Positions 43,220 through 51,223 of a stretch of DNA of 64,000 nucleotides are shown one piece after another (position 1 is the first letter of the stretch; every line of letters begins with the position of its first letter). A model generated the notes under the pieces. That model was not told the origin of the DNA and searched no databases. It was given only the letters and a program-made list of their open reading frames with translations. Source of the DNA: Vibrio sp. 10N.261.45.E2 (lineage in GTDB: Bacteria; Pseudomonadota; Gammaproteobacteria; Enterobacterales; Vibrionaceae). The stretch lies in NCBI RefSeq assembly GCF_002875705.1, contig NZ_MCZZ01000144.1:1-64000 (forward strand), in the 5' to 3' direction. Both the position numbers and the translations under genes were made by a program.

Positions 43220-44686
43220 ATGAAAGTAAATAGGCACTTTAGCCTTACCTTTGTCTTCGGGTTTCCCGCTGTGATTGCGGCAATGTTACTCGGCCTGATC
43301 GGAAAGAACCATTTTGATTTGGTTAAAAAAGACATCGAGAGCGAATTTCATCGCATTGAAGATGTGTTCAAGCGAACTACAAAAGTGGTAACTGCTCTAG
43401 ATTACAGTTTCTCTAACTATTACAAATCAGGAAATCCGCTCTTTCTTGATCACAACAAGCAAGTTGTGAATGGGCTTTGTCAAATCTGGCCCATAGATGT
43501 GTTGCTGCTTGCTGATGGTAAAACGTCAGACATTCCTTCTGTCGATATCGACTATATGCTGATTGGCCCAGAGTCTCTTTGTTCTGAAGCCAGTGATAGC
43601 TATAAAAGCGCATCAGAAAAAATAGCGCTAGCGCCGATTCTTTCATTTTTGTCTCAGCTTGATGAATATCACGATGGTGTACACTTTATTGATACGAGTG
43701 GGTATGTGATTTCCTCGCCGGAAGATTTTGCCAAAAGGCTAAGCAAAGAGTTGCTCTCGACCATAAAGAGTCGTCCTTACTGGCAAAAAACAGCCAATAG
43801 CCCAGACCAATTAACACTTTCCGGCCCTGCGTATCGGTTTGACCCCCTTGATCGCATAATTAGCATGACGATCCCCGTATTTCACAAAGGGGCACACCAA
43901 GGGATGCTATCAGTAGATATTGACGCTGATAAGCTACTCGCGAACTCGAACGAGCACCTAGCCGGTAGAATCGATATTATTGATACCACTTTAGCAACCC
44001 CGATAGATTCGGCGGCTTTTTATCATGAGATAAAGCTAGATGGTGTTGCGTCTCACCATGCGATGTATTACGAGTTGGATCTAGTCAAAGAGGTTGAGCA
44101 CTTCTTCGTTTATGAGAAAGACAGCCTTATTGTGGCCATCATTGTGTATCTGTTTTCTGTCACTATCTTCTTTTACGTTAATTCCAATATTGAGCGCGGT
44201 TACTTCAAAGATCTCGCCGCCAAGGATCCAATGACAGGCTTATTGAATCGACGTGGCTTAGAAGCGTTCTGGCGCCGTGTAGAGCACGATCAATTGTTTG
44301 CCTTAACCGTGTTTGATATTGATGATTTCAAATCAATCAACGATACCTACGGCCATGACAAGGGTGATGATGTGATTCGTTATATGTCGCGTCAGATAAG
44401 TAACAGTGTACGAAGCAGTGACGTAGCTGCACGGTTTGGCGGTGAAGAATTTGTCGTTTATATGAAAGGCGAAGATCGTGAAACTTTGATGAGAACATTA
44501 GAGCGGGTGAAGAATGCGATTTGCTCCACTTCAACCGACATTATTCCAAATGGTTTTACGGTATCTGGCGGTGTCTGCATTGTTGAAACTGAGCTAAATA
44601 AACTTAGCTTTGATGAGATATTCAAATACGCTGATGAAAAACTGTACGTGGCTAAGACGACGGGTAAAGACCGTCTTGAATTTTAG
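43220..44686 (+). CDS. Membrane-bound diguanylate cyclase with periplasmic sensor domain
   Basis: The 488-residue protein should make cyclic di-GMP. A membrane helix at about residues 9-28 and another at 302-321 frame a ~270-residue periplasmic region, presumably a Cache/PDC-type ligand sensor, whose signal I cannot name. The C-terminal GGDEF domain runs from about 335 (DPMTGLLNRRGLE). Its active-site motif GGEEF is at 407-411, and an intact inhibitory RxxD site (RSSD, 398-401) precedes it at the usual spacing. It is therefore likely active and feedback-inhibited. There is no EAL domain. It is transcribed alone and is convergent with dusC. Confidence 0.93.
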   Translation: MKVNRHFSLTFVFGFPAVIAAMLLGLIGKNHFDLVKKDIESEFHRIEDVFKRTTKVVTALDYSFSNYYKSGNPLFLDHNKQVVNGLCQIWPIDVLLLADGKTSDIPSVDIDYMLIGPESLCSEASDSYKSASEKIALAPILSFLSQLDEYHDGVHFIDTSGYVISSPEDFAKRLSKELLSTIKSRPYWQKTANSPDQLTLSGPAYRFDPLDRIISMTIPVFHKGAHQGMLSVDIDADKLLANSNEHLAGRIDIIDTTLATPIDSAAFYHEIKLDGVASHHAMYYELDLVKEVEHFFVYEKDSLIVAIIVYLFSVTIFFYVNSNIERGYFKDLAAKDPMTGLLNRRGLEAFWRRVEHDQLFALTVFDIDDFKSINDTYGHDKGDDVIRYMSRQISNSVRSSDVAARFGGEEFVVYMKGEDRETLMRTLERVKNAICSTSTDIIPNGFTVSGGVCIVETELNKLSFDEIFKYADEKLYVAKTTGKDRLEF

Positions 44687-44744
44687 CCACCTTATTGAAT
44701 CAACGTATTGTGAGAGGTAGGAGAAAAACTGCTTGTTTGGATAT

Positions 44745-45701
44745 TTAAACAGGCTGGCAGTATTGCTCTTGATAACGTTTAATCTGCTCAACAATCGGAG
44801 CGGCTTTTTTGTAAGTTCTGATCTCGCGAAACAGCTCTTCAGCTTCAGGGTATTCTTTACGTAGGTACACAAACCACTGTTTCACACGGTTTGGATAATA
44901 CAAACCCTTATCACCCTCAATTTCAAACTCAGAGTAACGCAGCAGCAGTGCAATAACTTGTTGCCAAGGCATTGGCTGGTGGTTGTGTTTAACGACGTTA
45001 CCAAGGTTTGGAACATTGAATGCACCGCGGCATACCATTAATGAATCAATACCTGTAGTTTTGATGCAATCTTGGCCATCTTGGTAATTCCAGATCTCAC
45101 CATTCGCAATTAACGGCAGAGAGGTTTTCTGACGGATCTGATTGATGTAATCCCACTTAATTTCACTGGCTTTATAGCCACCAGTCTTGGTTCTTGCGTG
45201 TACGGTCAGTTCGTCGGCTTTTGCTTGTTCAATGGCATCGACAATCTCAAAGCACTCATCTGGGTGTTCCCAACCTAATCGAATCTTAGCTGAAACGGGG
45301 ATATGTGCAGGCACCGCTTCTCGGGTTGCTTTTACTACTTGGTAGATAAGCTCAGGCTCTTTCAGAAGAGAAGCACCGCCGTTACTTTTGTTCACCGCTT
45401 TTGCAGGACAACCAAAGTTTAGGTCGATTCCTTTCGCGCCAAGGCTGGCAGCTTGGATAGCATTTTCAGCCATCCATTTAGGGTGTTGCCCAAGCAGCTG
45501 AACGTGAACAGGAACACCTGCCATGGTTTGAGAACCTTGGTGGAGCTCTGGACACAAACGATGGAATACATGCGGTGGCAGTAATTGATCCGTAACGCGG
45601 ACAAATTCAGTGACACAGAGATCGTAATCATTGATCTCCGTGAGAATTTCACGCATTAGGTGGTCTAGAACGCCCTCCATAGGGCCAAGTATTACGCGCA
45701 T
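44745..45701 (-). CDS. dusC: tRNA-dihydrouridine(16) synthase
   Basis: Dus enzymes reduce uridine in the tRNA D loop using FMN and NADPH; DusC acts at position 16. The 318-residue protein opens LGPMEGVLDHLMREIL, carries the catalytic C98 in NFGCPAKAVNKSNGG, and has HARTKTGGY and the phosphate-binding IANGEIWN segment. Overall it follows DusC, not DusA or DusB. It diverges from the YecA-like gene. Confidence 0.93.
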   Translation of the reverse strand: MRVILGPMEGVLDHLMREILTEINDYDLCVTEFVRVTDQLLPPHVFHRLCPELHQGSQTMAGVPVHVQLLGQHPKWMAENAIQAASLGAKGIDLNFGCPAKAVNKSNGGASLLKEPELIYQVVKATREAVPAHIPVSAKIRLGWEHPDECFEIVDAIEQAKADELTVHARTKTGGYKASEIKWDYINQIRQKTSLPLIANGEIWNYQDGQDCIKTTGIDSLMVCRGAFNVPNLGNVVKHNHQPMPWQQVIALLLRYSEFEIEGDKGLYYPNRVKQWFVYLRKEYPEAEELFREIRTYKKAAPIVEQIKRYQEQYCQPV

Positions 45702-45877
45702 GTTGCTTTACCTAAACTGAGTGAACCGAAAAATTCGAGGCGTGATTGTACGGCGTGCTTACAGGATTGTCACTATGAGTGTGTTGTGTCTATCTTAATG
45801 ATGGTTTCTCTCTTAATAGCGACATCTTGGCGAGGATGGCGTTATAATATCGAAAATGCCCAATATCCAGAGCTTTC

Positions 45878-46498
45878 ATGACATATCAATTATTAAGCCT
45901 ACCAGAATCAATCACTGACATTACTCCGCAGTTTATGGAAGGCGCAATCCTCGCATCCAACTTAGCGACAAAGCCACTCGATCCTGAAGAGTGGATTGCT
46001 ATCGTAGCTCCTGAAGCGTGCAAAGAGCTTGTCACAACGGTGACAGAGCAGATTAACCGTCAACATAACCTGATTCAGCGTAATGAATACTTACTGACAG
46101 AGGTACTGGCTGAAGGTGATTTTAACGAGCAATTCGCTGATTTTGCTGAAGGCTTCATGATGGTTTGGCCAACTGTGGAAGAGCAATGGCAAACCGTAAC
46201 GATGGCTGATGGCACTTTGCGTATGTTGCAAGCACTTCTGACGACCTTGATGCTCGCGATTGATGAAGAACAGACTCAACAACAAATGGTTGCGGCTGGG
46301 CTTAAAAACCCACCATCGCTTGCCGATTTAGTGGGTCAGGTCGATCTGATGATCTCAGAAGTGGCAATGGCAGCTGATGAGGCAATGCTAGGTAATAAAT
46401 CGCAGAGCGTGAATCCATTTAAAGATATTGGTCGAAACGACCTTTGTCCTTGTGAAAGCGGCAAAAAGTTTAAACAATGCTGTGGTAAAAACAGCTAA
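45878..46498 (+). CDS. YecA-family (UPF0149) protein with C-terminal SEC-C zinc motif
   Basis: The 206-residue cytoplasmic protein combines an N-terminal YgfB/YecA (UPF0149) helical domain, including PEEWIAIVAPEACKEL and FAEGFMMVWPTVEEQW, with a C-terminal SEC-C motif, GRNDLCPCESGKKFKQCCG. That motif binds zinc and in SecA contacts SecB and ribosomes. Its specific role is unknown; E. coli YecA has been linked to ribosome or SecB binding. It stands alone and ends in a strong terminator. Confidence 0.88.
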   Translation: MTYQLLSLPESITDITPQFMEGAILASNLATKPLDPEEWIAIVAPEACKELVTTVTEQINRQHNLIQRNEYLLTEVLAEGDFNEQFADFAEGFMMVWPTVEEQWQTVTMADGTLRMLQALLTTLMLAIDEEQTQQQMVAAGLKNPPSLADLVGQVDLMISEVAMAADEAMLGNKSQSVNPFKDIGRNDLCPCESGKKFKQCCGKNS

Positions 46499-46567
46499 TC
46501 GAGATTGTTCGATAGACTAGCTTAGTGAACAGCAGACTTTGCTTATGTGATAAAAAGCGCAAGCAAT

Positions 46568-46597
46568 AAAAAAGTCGACCATTGGGTCGACTTTTTT
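46568..46597. terminator. Bidirectional terminator between the yecA-like gene and dsbB
   Basis: The 13-bp stem AAAAAAGTCGACC / GGTCGACTTTTTT with loop ATTG has A and T runs on both sides. Confidence 0.92.
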
Positions 46598-46622
46598 GTA
46601 TCTGAAGACGATGAACTAATGG

Positions 46623-47147
46623 TTAGTCATTCTTTGATTTAACGAATTGAGAAATGACCACAAAACCGAAAGCAACCAAGTTACCCGCAAAGATAATTAC
46701 AAGCCACTGTGGCATAGAAAGATTTAAGAGTTGCCACACCACCTTACTGCAGTCGCCGTAAGCCTCAAACATCCACGGAGCCCATTGGTTTAAAGGCGCC
46801 CAGCTAGGGAAGGTTACGAATAAGTCACAGGTTGCGAAAGGAGACGGGTTGAATTGGTAATCGACGTGCTCTAAAGCCAGCGTCAAACCTTTGTATGCGC
46901 CAAACCCCCAGCCAGCAAGACCTAACCAGCGTGATATAGGGTTATTAGGGGCAATAGCACCAATGATTGCCGCAACACCGATAGCAAGCATCGCAACGCG
47001 CTCATAGATGCACATTACGCAAGGGCCAAGCATCATCACGTGTTGGAAGAAGAGAGCGCATGCCTCAAAAAAGACAATAAAAGCCAGCAGTAAAAGCCAA
47101 GATAAACGTCCCTTAGAGAAGTCTTTGATCATTGCTAAAAAGTTCAC
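46623..47147 (-). CDS. dsbB: Disulfide bond formation protein B
   Basis: DsbB reoxidises periplasmic DsbA and passes electrons to quinone. The 174-residue membrane protein has four predicted helices. The first disulphide pair is C43 and C46 (GPCVMC) and the second is C107 and C133 (ATCDLF and YGDCSK), which align with C41/C44 and C104/C130 of E. coli. It follows nhaB in the same direction with a terminator-like hairpin between them. Confidence 0.96.
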   Translation of the reverse strand: MNFLAMIKDFSKGRLSWLLLLAFIVFFEACALFFQHVMMLGPCVMCIYERVAMLAIGVAAIIGAIAPNNPISRWLGLAGWGFGAYKGLTLALEHVDYQFNPSPFATCDLFVTFPSWAPLNQWAPWMFEAYGDCSKVVWQLLNLSMPQWLVIIFAGNLVAFGFVVISQFVKSKND

Positions 47148-47170
47148 GAGTTGAATCCTGTCTATAAAAT

Positions 47171-47199
47171 AAAAAAGCCCTGATTACTCAGAGCTTTTT
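47171..47199 (-). terminator. Terminator after nhaB
   Basis: The imperfect stem AAAAAGC-TGA / TCA-GCTTTTT with a T run on the minus strand lies between nhaB and dsbB. The stem is short, so some read-through into dsbB is possible. Confidence 0.65.
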
Positions 47200-47279
47200 A
47201 TCTTGGATAAGTTTCCTAATCAACTAATATTTTTGATTAGTTAGTTATAGCTATTGTGGTTTGCGACACAGTGTTTAGC

Positions 47280-48875
47280 TTAATGACCACCAGATATAAC
47301 TGGTGCAACGACTTCGCCAGTGCGTTGAATGATCCAACCTGCATCATAGAACCATGCTGTCATTGGCTCTACGAAGAACACAATGCCTGCTAGACCAACA
47401 AGTGCCAATACGATGGTGTATGGCAGTGCCATGATAACCATGCGGCCGTAAGACAGTCGAATTAACGGAGCAAGTGCTGATGTTAATAGGAATAGGAATG
47501 CAGCCTGGCCGTTTGGCGTAGCAACTGAAGGTAGGTTAGTACCGGTGTTGATAGCAACAGCAAGTAGGTCGAACTGGTCACGAGTGATAATGCCTTCAAC
47601 TAATGCCGTTTTCACTTCGTTGATGTAAACCGTACCTACGAATACGTTATCTGAAACCATCGATAGAATACCGTTGGCGACATAGAAGAGGGCAAGTTGT
47701 GCGCCTTTGTCTTCTACGTGAAGTACAGCATCGATGACTGGCTTAAATAGAGCCTGGTCGATGATTACAGCAACAACGGCGAAAAAGACGGCAAGAAGAG
47801 CGGTAAATGGCAGTGCTTCTTCAAAGGCCTTACCCATTGAGTGTTCTTCGATAACACCAGTAAATGCCGTTGCCAAGATGATCACTGACAGGCCAATTAA
47901 ACCAACTTCAGCGACGTGAAGTGCAAGGCCAACAATCAGCCAAACTGCGATAGCGCTCTGAACCCATAGTTTTGCAACGTCTTGTTTTGTACGGTTTGCA
48001 CGTTCCTTGTTATCAAATTCGACTAAGATTTGGCGAACATTCATTGGCAATTCTGCGCCGTAACCAAATACTTTGAATTTCTCTACAAGAGCACAAGTAA
48101 GAATACCGCAGAAGAAAACAGGCAGTGTTACAGGCAACATACGAATGATGAATTCACCGAACTCCCAACCCGCTTGCTTAGCAATAACTAAGTTTTGTGG
48201 TTCACCTACCATGGTCATTACACCACCTAGCGCAGTACCCACACCGGCATGCATAAGCAGCGAACGTAGGAAAGCACGGTAGTTTTCTAAGTCATCACGA
48301 GTTAGCTCAGAGATCTCTTCATCATGAGTATGATCGTGCGCAGACGACGTTGTGCCCTTGCCTGATGCAACCTTGTGATAGATAGAGTAGAAGCCGACTG
48401 CAACGCTAATAACGACAGCAATTACCGTCAGCGCATCTAGGAAGGCAGACAGGAATGCAGCAGCGACACAGAAAGCGACTGAAAGTAAGATTTTAGATTG
48501 GATGCCGAGTAGGATCTTCGTGAAAATGAACAAAAGCAGTTCTTTCATGAAGTAAATGCCAGCAACCATGAATACGAGCAAGAGTAATACTGGAAGGTTT
48601 GCTTGCAGTTCGTGGTAAACCATTTCTGGTTTGGTCATGCCAATGGCGACTGCTTGAATAGCTAATAGACCACCCGGTTGAAGAGGGTAGCATTTGAGAG
48701 CCATAGCTAGAGTGAAAATAAACTCAACCACCAACAGCCAGCCCGCAACAAATGGGTCAACTAGGAAGAAAACAAACGGGTTGATGATTAAAAAGGAAAT
48801 GATGGCAAGTTTATACCAATCAGGAGCTTTACCAAGGAAGTTCTTGATAAAAGCGTTTCCGAGAGACATCGGCAT
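47280..48875 (-). CDS. nhaB: Na+/H+ antiporter NhaB
   Basis: NhaB expels sodium in exchange for protons, important for a marine cell with sodium-coupled energetics. The 531-residue protein has about a dozen hydrophobic segments and follows Vibrio NhaB (for example NAFIKNFLGKAPDWYKLAII at the start, FLDALTVIAVVISVAVGFY, and MVGEPQNLVIAKQAGW). The hydrophilic loop near residue 185 is His/Asp-rich (SAHDHTHDEE). It diverges from fadR, the usual arrangement in gammaproteobacteria. Confidence 0.97.
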   Translation of the reverse strand: MPMSLGNAFIKNFLGKAPDWYKLAIISFLIINPFVFFLVDPFVAGWLLVVEFIFTLAMALKCYPLQPGGLLAIQAVAIGMTKPEMVYHELQANLPVLLLLVFMVAGIYFMKELLLFIFTKILLGIQSKILLSVAFCVAAAFLSAFLDALTVIAVVISVAVGFYSIYHKVASGKGTTSSAHDHTHDEEISELTRDDLENYRAFLRSLLMHAGVGTALGGVMTMVGEPQNLVIAKQAGWEFGEFIIRMLPVTLPVFFCGILTCALVEKFKVFGYGAELPMNVRQILVEFDNKERANRTKQDVAKLWVQSAIAVWLIVGLALHVAEVGLIGLSVIILATAFTGVIEEHSMGKAFEEALPFTALLAVFFAVVAVIIDQALFKPVIDAVLHVEDKGAQLALFYVANGILSMVSDNVFVGTVYINEVKTALVEGIITRDQFDLLAVAINTGTNLPSVATPNGQAAFLFLLTSALAPLIRLSYGRMVIMALPYTIVLALVGLAGIVFFVEPMTAWFYDAGWIIQRTGEVVAPVISGGH

Positions 48876-49515
48876 GTTAATACTCTTTTATGTTGATTAT
48901 AAATAGACAAGCAATACAACATTTTGAGAATCGAGCTATAGAAATTGTTAAAAACTATAACTAACAGTGACTTAGAAAAACTACATTCCATGTAATGTTC
49001 TGTGGTCTTGCCAAGTCACTCCCTTAGAAACTCAAGCACTGCTTATTTTTGAGCGCAACTTTACTCTTAGATAACATTTAGTCAACAGGAAAAGCCCTGC
49101 AGCACTAAAAATACCTCTTTTTTGTTGAGAAACGCGATCAAAGTAGCGCAAGCATACCACTTAAAATGTGATAAAAACCGACTAGAATCAATATTTCAGC
49201 GAAATGATTGAAATTTACAGAATAACGACGGTTTATATATGATTATTACAACTTAATATTGCAAATTAATAGTTTTAAAAATATGACCAATCTAATTGAT
49301 TTTAAAGAAAATTTATTGTGTTAATGGTTTGTTGAAATCGTAATTTAGAGTTGCTTGCTATACAAACCTTGGGTGCAAACGTGTGGTTAACTTTAGAGCT
49401 TTAACTCTAGTTGGGTTTTGGGTGAGTAAAATTTTTGAGGGTGTTTCCGCTAGGTGTTAACTAGTGGTATGATGAGTAAATTAGAACAGAATAATTAAAT
49501 TGGATTGAAGTGTAG
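48876..49515. other. 640-bp divergent region between nhaB and fadR
   Basis: The region is strongly AT-rich and I see no gene. An extended -10 promoter (TGG TATGAT, 49465-49473) lies about 43 bp before the fadR start. A weak inverted repeat lies at about 49389-49412 (AACTTTAGAG / CTCTAGTT). I did not find a clear FadR box, NhaR-type site or small RNA. Confidence 0.5.
49465..49473 (+). promoter_or_regulatory. Possible extended -10 promoter of fadR
   Basis: TGG followed by TATGAT resembles an extended -10 element at a sensible distance from the fadR start. The -35 region 17 bp upstream (TTCCGC) is poor, which is common for extended -10 promoters. Confidence 0.4.
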
Positions 49516-50355
49516 ATGGTCATTAAGGCGAAGAGCCCGGCAGGATTTGCAGAAAAGTATATCATTGAAAGTATTTGGAATGGCCGTTTCCCTCCAGGTT
49601 CTATCTTGCCCGCAGAGCGTGAGCTTTCTGAGCTGATTGGTGTTACACGTACTACGCTTCGTGAAGTACTACAACGTCTTGCTCGTGATGGTTGGTTGAC
49701 AATCCAACACGGCAAACCAACCAAAGTTAACCAGTTTATGGAAACCTCAGGTCTCCATATCCTTGATACGCTAATGACGTTGGACGTTGATAACGCGAGC
49801 AAAATGGTAGAAGACTTGCTTGCTGCTCGTACTAATATCAGCCCGATCTTTATGCGTTATGCATTCAAAGCAAACAAAGAAGCTTCAGAACGTACTATTA
49901 GTAACGTGATTGAATCTTGTGAAGCGCTACTTGCGGCGCCAACATGGGATGAGTTCTTAGAATCGTCGCCATACGCAGACAAGATCAAACAAGCAGTAAA
50001 AGAAGATTCAGAAAAAGATGAAGCGAAACGTCAGACGATCTTAATCGCAAAGACTTTCAACTTCTATGATTACATGCTTTTCCAACGTTTAGCATTCCAC
50101 TCAGGCAACCAGATTTACGGCCTGATCTTTAACGGTGTACGTAAACTGTATGATCGTATCGGTAGCTACTACTTCTCTAACCCAGAAGCACGACGTTTGG
50201 CGATGGACTTTTATAAAGAGTTGTTCATTATTTGTGAAAGTGGTGAGCGCGAAACTTTGCCATTAGTGATTCGTAACTACGGCATCGCAAGTGCACAAGT
50301 TTGGAATGAAATGAAAACGACACTGCCAACGAACTTTACTGAAGACGACAGCTAA
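49516..50355 (+). CDS. fadR: Fatty acid metabolism regulator FadR, long Vibrio form
   Basis: FadR is a GntR-family regulator that represses fatty-acid degradation and activates unsaturated fatty-acid synthesis, released from DNA by long-chain acyl-CoA. The N-terminal winged helix shows LPAERELSELIGVTRTTLREVLQRLARDGWLTIQHGKPT. The length is 279 residues, 40 more than E. coli FadR. The extra stretch lies around residues 138-177 (SPYADKIKQAVKEDSEKDEAK and following). V. cholerae FadR has the same length, and its insertion is reported to create a second acyl-CoA site. A terminator follows. Confidence 0.97.
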   Translation: MVIKAKSPAGFAEKYIIESIWNGRFPPGSILPAERELSELIGVTRTTLREVLQRLARDGWLTIQHGKPTKVNQFMETSGLHILDTLMTLDVDNASKMVEDLLAARTNISPIFMRYAFKANKEASERTISNVIESCEALLAAPTWDEFLESSPYADKIKQAVKEDSEKDEAKRQTILIAKTFNFYDYMLFQRLAFHSGNQIYGLIFNGVRKLYDRIGSYYFSNPEARRLAMDFYKELFIICESGERETLPLVIRNYGIASAQVWNEMKTTLPTNFTEDDS

Positions 50356-50408
50356 GCCATAAGGTTTACTACTGTTGTTCCTGTTCAGTCAGTGACGTAA
50401 AGAAAACG

Positions 50409-50447
50409 AAAAAGCGGCGAGATAACTCAATTATCTCGCCGCTTTTT
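50409..50447. terminator. Bidirectional terminator between fadR and the yehS-like gene
   Basis: The 17-bp stem with core GCGGCGAGATAA / TTATCTCGCCGC, loop CTCAA and flanking A and T runs serves both convergent genes. Confidence 0.93.
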
Positions 50448-50525
50448 ATTTATCTATCGTTGCTAGAAAATTACTTTTGGGTCAGTTACTTACCTATGAC
50501 GAGTAATTTATGTAGGAGTAACAAC

Positions 50526-51005
50526 TTAACCTGCGAATTCTTCTGAGTCTGGACGGTTGGTAAATTGCACACCGTTTAGAAAATCGCAAAGCAGTTGGTC
50601 TTCACATACTTTGTAGTTTTTGTTTTCTGGCTTGCGGAAGTAAGCGCCGATTTCGTATTTACTTAGGCTAATACCAACCACTTCTAGTACGTCTAAAACA
50701 TCTTCTGCTTTCATGTTTAATGCGATACGAAGCTTCATGAAAATCATGTTGTTAGTGAGTGCAACTTCAGGTTTAGGTTGCTCGCCTTCTTTTTTACCAC
50801 GCTTCAGGTTGATAAAACCATTTAGGAATACCGCTAGCTCTTTGTCTTTCATCTTTGAGCATGACTTATCGTTGTCTGGTTTTAGCCAGTTAATTACTTG
50901 GTCGTGAGCAACGGTCACATCAGCTTGTTCGATAGCTTTGATGATTTGTGCATTTTTAAGGTTTAGTGCGTGTTGAATACGACGCAAGATTTCGTTGTTA
51001 GTCAC
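50526..51005 (-). CDS. YehS-like protein (two DUF1456 repeats)
   Basis: The 159-residue cytoplasmic protein consists of two similar halves of about 70 residues. Each half opens with an LRRIQHALNLK / MKLRIALNMK motif and ends with LAVFLNGFINLK / LCDFLNGVQF, the DUF1456 pattern of E. coli YehS. The function is unknown. It is Lys-rich between the repeats. It lies downstream of metG in the same direction, with the metG terminator before it. Confidence 0.9.
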   Translation of the reverse strand: MTNNEILRRIQHALNLKNAQIIKAIEQADVTVAHDQVINWLKPDNDKSCSKMKDKELAVFLNGFINLKRGKKEGEQPKPEVALTNNMIFMKLRIALNMKAEDVLDVLEVVGISLSKYEIGAYFRKPENKNYKVCEDQLLCDFLNGVQFTNRPDSEEFAG

Positions 51006-51137
51006 TGGAGATTCCTAAAAAGGGTTTTAGAGTAAAGAGGTGCTGGTTAGCCTATTATCGTTGACGAGCCAATGTCTACTCTACAAAGCATAGTTGACGG
51101 CGACTCTAACAGAGAACGCTGATTTTCGGTAGATATA

Positions 51138-51192
51138 AAAAATCCCCAATGCTGATTAACTCTTCCAAGTTAAAAACGCATTAGGGATTTAG
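51138..51192 (-). terminator. Terminator after metG
   Basis: The stem AATCCC-AATGC / GCATT-GGGATT with one bulge and a long loop is followed by six Ts on the minus strand. Confidence 0.7.
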
Positions 51193-51223
51193 CTATGAAT
51201 GTTTTATCTGACAGAGGTCAGAA

